Assembly: GCF_041642155.1 (NCBI RefSeq) | Contig: NZ_JBEPWZ010000028.1 | Span: 1 to 21,530 of the forward strand | Direction of reading: 5' to 3' | DNA: 21,530 nucleotides | Source: Fodinibius sp041642155 | GTDB taxonomy: Bacteria; Bacteroidota; Rhodothermia; Balneolales; Balneolaceae | In this document: positions 15,779 to 21,530 of the stretch, in pieces | How positions within the stretch are numbered: position 1 is the stretch's first letter | How the letters are laid out: each line of letters begins with the position of its first letter | Notes under the pieces: generated by a model | Told to the model about the DNA's origin: nothing | The model's input: only the letters and a program-made list of their open reading frames with translations | The model's database searches: none | Made by a program: the position numbers and the translations under genes

Positions 15779-17084
15779 CAAGATACTGCTCAGCAATACG
15801 ATACTGACGCTGGTCGTGTTTGTATTTACCAGCGCAGGCATCTATTACCTGGTCGATAAGACGGTGTTTGATGAACTCGACAATCACCTGCTGCAGCATA
15901 AGATTGATATCATCAGCCAGGTCGGCCAGGACGAAACCAGTCTTGATGGGATTACAGAACTGGGCAAGTTCGGCTCCTATGAATGGATTGAAATTGTGGA
16001 GTATGACGGTTCCGTAGCCCCCTATGAGAATCGGTTTGCGACCATTGATACGCTTCGCAACCCGGAGAAAGAGGTGGAATCCAGGTCCTACCGGCAATTA
16101 ACGACGACCGTCAGCGTAAATGATCGTTATTATACCCTGCGAATATATGAGGAGGTAGCCTCGTGGGCTAATATCAGCACCACGATTCTCATGAGTGTAC
16201 TGGCCGGGTTGCTCATTTGGATTCTTCTGCTGTATGTATTTAACCAGTTTGTGCTGGACAAAATTTTAACCCCGTTTTACCGTACGGTGGATACCCTCGA
16301 GCAGATATCCGATCCCTCCGATTTTGACGAAGCCCTTCCCGGTACTTCCACTTACGAAGTGAATGTGCTCAATCGGGCCCTGAACTCTATGATGCAGCAT
16401 ATTCGCTCCTCCTTTGAAGACCAGAAACATTTTATCCAGAATGTTTCTCATGAGCTTCTGACTCCGCTTTCCATTATTCGACAGAAGGCGGAAAAAATCC
16501 TGTCGGAGCCGGAATCGCTGGACCGGAAGACCGTAGAATCAGTCAGCGATATACAGCAGACCGCCGTACGGCTGAGCCGGTTAAGCGATGCCCTGCTGTT
16601 AATCAGCCGGGTGGAAAACAGGCAGTATTCGCTCAATGAACAGATTGAGATCAACGAGATGGTCGATGAAGTGACAGGAGAGCTGCGGGACTTTATTGAG
16701 ATGAAGGAAATTGCACTCCAAAAGGATTTTGAATGTTCCATTACCGTTCAGGGAAACAGCGAGCTTATTCAGGCGGCCATCTACAATATTATACAGAACG
16801 CCGTAAAATTTTCACCCCGCGGATCCGCCATCACGCTTGCAACAAGCTGCGGGGAAGAACGCTCCCGCTTTTCGGTACGGGACCAGGGCCCGGGCATTCC
16901 GCCGGAATTTATCGGCTCCGTTTTCGATCGATTTAAAAAGAACAGCAATTATCCCGCCGGCCTGGAAAACGGAAGTCCCGGTCTCGGGCTTTCCATCGTT
17001 CAGAGTATTTGTCGCCTGCATAACTTTGATTGCAGGGCTGAAAACAGGCCGGGAAAAGGAGCTGAGATAAGCATTCATTTCTAG
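15765..17084 (+). CDS. Sensor histidine kinase (two-component partner)
   Basis: 439 residues. Membrane segments at about 7-28 and 145-170 bracket a periplasmic sensor region of about 115 residues. A HAMP-like linker follows, then HisKA with H229 in SHELLTPL (Leu replaces the common Arg of HELRTPL), N-box IYNIIQNAVKF, G1 box DQGPGIP, F-box FDRFKK and G2 box GLGLSIV. All catalytic boxes are intact, so autophosphorylation and transfer to the preceding regulator are expected. The sensor region has no His/Cys cluster that would directly mark a metal site. The start lies inside the regulator gene (14-base overlap), implying translational coupling. Confidence 0.94.
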   Translation: MKLNNKILLSNTILTLVVFVFTSAGIYYLVDKTVFDELDNHLLQHKIDIISQVGQDETSLDGITELGKFGSYEWIEIVEYDGSVAPYENRFATIDTLRNPEKEVESRSYRQLTTTVSVNDRYYTLRIYEEVASWANISTTILMSVLAGLLIWILLLYVFNQFVLDKILTPFYRTVDTLEQISDPSDFDEALPGTSTYEVNVLNRALNSMMQHIRSSFEDQKHFIQNVSHELLTPLSIIRQKAEKILSEPESLDRKTVESVSDIQQTAVRLSRLSDALLLISRVENRQYSLNEQIEINEMVDEVTGELRDFIEMKEIALQKDFECSITVQGNSELIQAAIYNIIQNAVKFSPRGSAITLATSCGEERSRFSVRDQGPGIPPEFIGSVFDRFKKNSNYPAGLENGSPGLGLSIVQSICRLHNFDCRAENRPGKGAEISIHF

Positions 17085-17104
17085 TTTTTATGGCGTGGCA
17101 GAGG

Positions 17105-17133
17105 CCAGGCTTCCCTGGTTGCTTACCGGGGAA
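17105..17133 (+). other. Mutually exclusive hairpins between the kinase and the efflux operon
   Basis: CCAGG (17105-17109) can pair with CCTGG (17114-17118) around a CTTC loop. Alternatively TTCCCTGG (17111-17118) can pair with CCGGGGAA (17126-17133), eight pairs with one G-T wobble around TTGCTTA. The two folds share the same bases. No T-run follows. It could be the 3' end of the two-component transcript or part of the czc leader. Confidence 0.3.
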
Positions 17134-17230
17134 CAGGTATAAAATCCATATTCTCTACAGATTCTTTTCATAGCTTTTAGCCAGTAAAACAATAACGCAG
17201 CAATGCGGTTAACGGCTATAAGGTATTGAA

Positions 17231-18469
17231 ATGATGAATTTCTTAATATTTGCGCTGGTTGTTTCCTTTCAGGCTGGGAGTCCCGATACGACGGACCTTT
17301 CAGCCCTGAATGTTCAAAAGGCCCTCCAGGTTGCCTATGAACAGAATCCGCGGATTAATCAGCTGCGAAATAAGATAGATGCGCAGCGGCAGCAGCAGGT
17401 GTTGAGTATCGGACTACGTGACCCTGAACTCACCTACTTCAAAGAGGGGATTGGAGACAACGGTTTTTCCGAGCAGCGCTGGTCGGTGTCACAGACCTTT
17501 GATTTTCCGCTCACCAGCTATTACCGCTATAAAAATGAGCAGGCACAAACCGGTGTGCTTGAGCGACAGCTGCAGGCCCAGAAGCTGCAGCTCAAAGCGG
17601 ATGTAAAATCGGCATATACCGAATTGGCCTATGCTATCGAAATAAGTCACCTTGCCCGGGAACAGGTGAATCTCTTCCGGCAATTGACTAATGCCGCCCA
17701 AACCAGGTCGGACCTGGGAGAGTCCTCCGAAATTGACGCCATGCAGGCAGAGCTACAGCTGTCCGAAGCCCAAAACAAGCTCGAGACGGCCCGCAAGCAA
17801 ATTATGGATGCCCGGTACAATTTGTTCGAAACGATCGGACTCGAACCGGAAGGTCAGACCTACGATATCAGCTTCCCCGACACCCTGCGTTATATCGCGG
17901 TGGATATCGACCAGGAGGAGGTTCTGCGCCGGCTGGACCATCATCCGGAGTTAAATCAGATCAGCCAGCAGCGGCGTGTGGCTTCGTTACAGACCAAAGT
18001 AGCCAAAACCAGTTACCTGCCGGACCTGAGCGTAAACTATTACAAACAGGATTTCGGCAGCGACTACGATTTTTACGGTTTCGAGGTGGGCGTGAGCATT
18101 CCCCTCTGGTTTGGGGCCAGCCAGAGCCGCAAAGTGAAACAGGCCCATGCACGAGAGCGCGAAACAGACTGGAAATTTATCGAATATGAGCTTTCGCTAA
18201 AAAAACGGGCGGAACAGAGCTGGCACAGCTACCGGGCGACCCGGGTCAATATCCAGCGTTTCAGGGAATCCATACAGTCCAAATCCATGGAACTGGTGCG
18301 CATGACCCAAAAAGGGTACCAGTATGGCGAGCTGGACCTGTTGAGACTTTTGGAGGCCCAGCGCACCTACCTGCGAACCCAGGAAGCATACTATCAAACA
18401 CTCAGAGATTATTATTTGAAGGTTATTGCCCTGGAGCAATACCTGCAGGCCGATATCATTTTTCAATGA
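17231..18469 (+). CDS. czcC: TolC/CzcC-family outer-membrane efflux protein
   Basis: 412 residues, typical for CzcC-type channels. A hydrophobic N-terminus (MMNFLIFALVVSFQAG) serves as a signal peptide. Two outer-membrane-efflux repeats follow, each with long coiled-coil helices: about 25-215 (ALNVQKALQVAYEQNPRINQ, then a Gln/Ala-rich helix) and about 230-410 (GVSIPLWFGASQSRKVKQA, then GELDLLRLLEAQRTYL). It would form a trimeric outer-membrane channel joined to the adaptor and pump encoded next. Met codons at 17231 and 17234 are both usable; the first is chosen. The stop is 10 bases before the adaptor start, so they are one operon. Confidence 0.92.
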   Translation: MMNFLIFALVVSFQAGSPDTTDLSALNVQKALQVAYEQNPRINQLRNKIDAQRQQQVLSIGLRDPELTYFKEGIGDNGFSEQRWSVSQTFDFPLTSYYRYKNEQAQTGVLERQLQAQKLQLKADVKSAYTELAYAIEISHLAREQVNLFRQLTNAAQTRSDLGESSEIDAMQAELQLSEAQNKLETARKQIMDARYNLFETIGLEPEGQTYDISFPDTLRYIAVDIDQEEVLRRLDHHPELNQISQQRRVASLQTKVAKTSYLPDLSVNYYKQDFGSDYDFYGFEVGVSIPLWFGASQSRKVKQAHARERETDWKFIEYELSLKKRAEQSWHSYRATRVNIQRFRESIQSKSMELVRMTQKGYQYGELDLLRLLEAQRTYLRTQEAYYQTLRDYYLKVIALEQYLQADIIFQ

Positions 18470-18479
18470 CAAGTAATCA

Positions 18480-19718
18480 ATGGACGTGATCATGACTTTA
18501 TTTTCAGCCAATACCACCAAAAAAAATCTAAAGCTGGGGATACTGCTTTTTTTTATGCCCTTTATGATAATAGGTTGCGGGGGAGAACCGGCGGAAAATG
18601 AAGGGACACAGGATCCCGGTACGCCGCCCTCCCTTGCCGAAACCCCTTCAACGGCAACCGTACAGCTTACGGAGCAGCAGGCCGAGGACCTGTCCATCCA
18701 AACCCAGACCGTTGAATCCCGGCAGATCTCTTTTACCATTGAAGCGCCGGGACAAGTGTTCGCCTCCCCGGAGCGGATTTCATTTGTAAGTGCTCCCATT
18801 AACGGGAGGGTGGCCCGTATATATGCCCATGAAGGCGAGCACGTGCGCAAAGGCGACCCGCTGCTGGACCTGGAGAGCCTTGAGTTTGCCAATCTCGTGG
18901 CCGACTATCTCGAAACAAGAGCGGAAATTATATACCAGCAGCAGCAGGTAGACCGCCTCAGAGTGCTGACAGAGGAAAAAATAAGTCCCGAGCGTACGCT
19001 GCAACGGGCCCAGGCCGATTTGAACAGGGCCCAGGCCAGACAAAATGCCTCGCACGCCCGCCTGCACGCCGTCGGTATATCCGAGGAAACCATTGAACAG
19101 TGGGATCCCCAGACGTCAGAGCCCGAGTCCCGCCTCACCCTGTATGCCCCGATAACGGGCGTGGTGAATGAACATTTTATTGATCTGGGGCAATCGGTAA
19201 ATGCCTACGAGGAGATGCTTAACATTATTGACAATAAAGAGGTACTGGTAAAAGGGTTCGTCTCCGCCTCCGATGCTCCTTTTCTACAGACCGGGGACCC
19301 TGTTCTCATTACAGAGCGGTCGGGTGGGGAACCCGCTTCCGGGCCCCGGCTTGAAACGACCATAACCTCGGTAAATCCAGCCCTGGATCAAGAAAACAGG
19401 TCCATCGTACTCAATTCCCTGGTAGAGACGAAAAACAACTGGCCTATTGTCGGACAAAATGTCCGCATGACGTATACCGCCCGGGCCGGGGAGAACGCCA
19501 TCAGTATTCCGATGTCGGCCATCCAGTTTGACGGTGCCCGGGCTACCGTTTTTGTACAGCTCTCGCCCCGGGAATATGAAAAACGACCCGTTGAGATCAA
19601 TCGTGCTACCGCTGATTTCGCTATTATTGGATCCGGACTGGAAGCCGGCGATAATATCGCGGTAAGCCAGGTATTCAGCCTTAAAGCACTGGAGCGCTTT
19701 GAACAGTTTGCCGACTAA
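18480..19718 (+). CDS. czcB: RND efflux periplasmic adaptor (CzcB/CusB-like membrane-fusion lipoprotein)
   Basis: 412 residues. The N-terminus has a positively charged stretch, a hydrophobic segment and a lipobox MIIGC (C33), so it is probably lipid-anchored. In order: barrel-sandwich half (NGRVARIYAHEGEHVRKGDPL, about 105-135), coiled-coil hairpin (about 140-205, Gln/Arg/Ala-rich), second half of the lipoyl-like domain (APITGVVNEHFIDLGQSV, about 222-240), beta-barrel, and a membrane-proximal domain to the end. It bridges the inner-membrane pump and the TolC-like channel. No extra metal-binding N- or C-terminal module is visible. The Met at 18492 is an alternative start that keeps the lipobox. 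The stop lies 17 bases before czcA. Confidence 0.92.
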   Translation: MDVIMTLFSANTTKKNLKLGILLFFMPFMIIGCGGEPAENEGTQDPGTPPSLAETPSTATVQLTEQQAEDLSIQTQTVESRQISFTIEAPGQVFASPERISFVSAPINGRVARIYAHEGEHVRKGDPLLDLESLEFANLVADYLETRAEIIYQQQQVDRLRVLTEEKISPERTLQRAQADLNRAQARQNASHARLHAVGISEETIEQWDPQTSEPESRLTLYAPITGVVNEHFIDLGQSVNAYEEMLNIIDNKEVLVKGFVSASDAPFLQTGDPVLITERSGGEPASGPRLETTITSVNPALDQENRSIVLNSLVETKNNWPIVGQNVRMTYTARAGENAISIPMSAIQFDGARATVFVQLSPREYEKRPVEINRATADFAIIGSGLEAGDNIAVSQVFSLKALERFEQFAD

Positions 19719-19735
19719 CATTCAGGATATATATC

Positions 19736-21530
19736 ATGCTGACTCGATTAATTGATTTTAGTTTAAAGCAGAAATTCGTGGCACTTTCGCTGACGCTCCT
19801 GATGGCGGCAGCCGGCGTATTTTCGCTGTTGAATATCCCTATCAACTCCCAGCCGGATGTTACCCCGGTTCAGGTTCTCGTGATTACGAAAGCCGGACAG
19901 TATTCCCCGTATGATGTAGAGCGACTGGTAAGCTACCCCATTGAAACCTCCATGAACGGGCTGCCCGATGTCAGGGAGGTGCGCTCGATTTCGCAGTTTG
20001 GGCTTTCGGCCGTGACCGTGGAGTTTGAAGAAGGGACGGACATCTATTTTGCCCGCCAGCTGGTAAGCCAGCGTGTCCAAAGCATTGCCGGGGAGCTGCC
20101 CGAAGGGGTTTCTTCCCCGCAATTGGGGCCTATTTCCACGGCGCTGGGGGAAATTGTGCAGTATGTGGTTCGCGGCAGTGACAATTACACTCTCACAGAA
20201 CTGCGTACGATCCAGGACTGGCTGATCGCTCCTCAGCTCAAAACCGTCAAGGGGGTTACCGAAATCAACTCCTTCGGCGGCTTTGTCAAACAGTACGAGG
20301 TGGCGGTTGAACCGGACAGGCTGAGAAATTACGGGATCGGGCTGAAAGACCTGACCGATGCCATAGAAAATAATAACAGCGTGTCGGGCGGAAACTACCT
20401 GGAGCACAACCGGGAGCAGTATATTGTGCGGGGCTTTGGTCAGATCAACAATATCAGGGATATCGAGGATATTATCGTTGAGGAGCTGGAAGGCCGGCCG
20501 ATCTACGTAAAAGATATTGCGGAGGTTTCGGTCGGACGACAGCTGCGGCAGGGGGCGGTTACCCAGGACGGCAAGGGAGAGATCGTGACCGGCATTGCCA
20601 TGATGCTTCGGGGCGGCAATGGACGCGAAGTCATCGGCGACGTCGACGCCAAGATCAATGAGGTCAATGAAAGTCTCCCGGAAGGCGTTTATATCGAAAA
20701 ATTTTATGATCAGTCGGATCTGGTGGATCGTACTACGAGTACCATAATCACCAACCTGGTTGAGGGTGGCTTTTTTGTGATTGCCGTGCTTCTTCTTTTG
20801 CTGGGAGAGATCTCCGGGGCCTTAATCGTGGCTTCCGTGATCCCTCTCTCCATGCTCTTTGCCTTTATCGGCATGGACCAAGTGGGACTCGCAGCCAACC
20901 TGATGAGTTTGGGAGCGATCGATTTCGGAATGGTCGTGGATGGTTCGGTGGTGATGGTCGAAAACATCGTAGATAAATTACACGGTGATCGTTCTAAAAA
21001 ATCCCGCCTGCTCATCATCCGCGAGGCCGCCCACGAGGTAGCTCGCCCCATCTTCTTCGGGGTGCTTATTATCCTGATGGTCTACGTGCCGGTCATGACT
21101 TTTTCCGGGATGGAAGGCATCCTCTACCGCCCCATGGCCATTACCGTAGCCACAGCCGTCTTTGGCTCGCTGCTGCTGGCCCTGGTCTACGTGCCGGCCA
21201 TATCCGCTATTGTATTTCGAAAAGGGGTCAAGATTCGCAAGAACTATGTCATTAACTGGCTGCGCCCCCGTTACGAGCGCTTTTTGGAAATCAGCCTTGA
21301 CAGAAAAGGGATAATCATAACGACAGCGGTTACCATTTTTGGAATCTCTGTGGCTTTGATTCCTTTTCTGGGGACCGAATTTCTGCCGGAACTGGATGAG
21401 GGGTCGATCCTGGTGGAGCAGGTACGGATGCCGTCGGTAACCCTCGAAGAATCGGTGGAAAATGCGGATTGGCTGGCGGCCAAGCTGACGCAGAATATCC
21501 CCGAAATTAAAACAGTGGTGCCCAAGACGG
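19736..21530 (+). CDS. czcA: CzcA-type heavy-metal RND efflux pump, 3'-truncated by window edge
   Basis: About 598 codons are visible and the frame stays open to the window end; family members are about 1030-1050 residues. It begins with LTRLIDFSLKQKFVALSLTLLM (TM1), then the periplasmic porter domain with QPDVTPVQVLV and YPIETSMNGLPDV, then TM2-TM6. The TM4 proton-relay motif DFGMVVDGSVVMVEN has D396, D402 and E409. This DFG-VDG-VEN pattern matches the divalent-cation HME group (Zn/Co/Cd, possibly Ni) rather than the CusA-type Cu/Ag pattern; that assignment rests on the motif alone. The protein is the proton-driven inner-membrane component working with the two preceding gene products. The start follows czcB by 17 bases. 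Confidence 0.94.
   Translation, partial: MLTRLIDFSLKQKFVALSLTLLMAAAGVFSLLNIPINSQPDVTPVQVLVITKAGQYSPYDVERLVSYPIETSMNGLPDVREVRSISQFGLSAVTVEFEEGTDIYFARQLVSQRVQSIAGELPEGVSSPQLGPISTALGEIVQYVVRGSDNYTLTELRTIQDWLIAPQLKTVKGVTEINSFGGFVKQYEVAVEPDRLRNYGIGLKDLTDAIENNNSVSGGNYLEHNREQYIVRGFGQINNIRDIEDIIVEELEGRPIYVKDIAEVSVGRQLRQGAVTQDGKGEIVTGIAMMLRGGNGREVIGDVDAKINEVNESLPEGVYIEKFYDQSDLVDRTTSTIITNLVEGGFFVIAVLLLLLGEISGALIVASVIPLSMLFAFIGMDQVGLAANLMSLGAIDFGMVVDGSVVMVENIVDKLHGDRSKKSRLLIIREAAHEVARPIFFGVLIILMVYVPVMTFSGMEGILYRPMAITVATAVFGSLLLALVYVPAISAIVFRKGVKIRKNYVINWLRPRYERFLEISLDRKGIIITTAVTIFGISVALIPFLGTEFLPELDEGSILVEQVRMPSVTLEESVENADWLAAKLTQNIPEIKTVVPKT

Noticed and set aside
1..21530. Mobile elements, CRISPR arrays, tRNA or rRNA genes
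   Set aside because: No transposase or integrase frames, spaced direct repeats, cloverleaf folds or rRNA-like sequence were seen on either strand.

Overview
All genes in the window lie on the plus strand. Base composition is moderate. Most starts have A-rich leaders with weak or no Shine-Dalgarno sequence. The gene set (CzcA-type tripartite efflux, TolC-like channel, lipoprotein adaptor, cyclic-glucan synthase) indicates a Gram-negative bacterium. Leader style and protein flavour suggest the Bacteroidota/Balneolota/Rhodothermota side, but this is an inference without database support.

Layout. (1) 1-8355 is the 3' bulk of a giant cyclic beta-1,2-glucan synthase (NdvB/Cgs: GT84 + glycoamylase + GH94), cut by the left edge. 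(2) 8356-8948 is a 593-base non-coding stretch with a bulged hairpin, a repeated palindrome and an AT-rich promoter-like dyad. (3) 8949-14924 holds five genes in one direction: a CheB-like receiver/methylesterase protein, a P2-type (Ca2+-like) ATPase, a site-2 protease with CBS domains, a thioredoxin and a DUF302 protein. This looks like an envelope/redox stress cluster. (4) 14925-15091 holds a terminator-like hairpin and a compact foldable element. (5) 15092-17084 is an OmpR-family response regulator and its sensor kinase, overlapping by 14 bases. (6) 17231-21530 is a czcCBA-type heavy-metal efflux operon; czcA is cut by the right edge.

How they may work together (inference). The two-component pair sits just upstream of the efflux operon, an arrangement typical of metal-sensing pairs that control RND export. 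The ATPase would handle a cytosolic cation, the RND system periplasmic or cytosolic heavy metals, and the thioredoxin, DUF302 and S2P proteins thiol and envelope stress. Periplasmic cyclic glucan fits the same envelope-stress theme. The least ordinary items are the orphan CheB-like protein, whose receiver has lost one metal-binding aspartate and which is coupled to an ion pump, and the two structured intergenic regions. No mobile element, tRNA, rRNA or CRISPR was seen.
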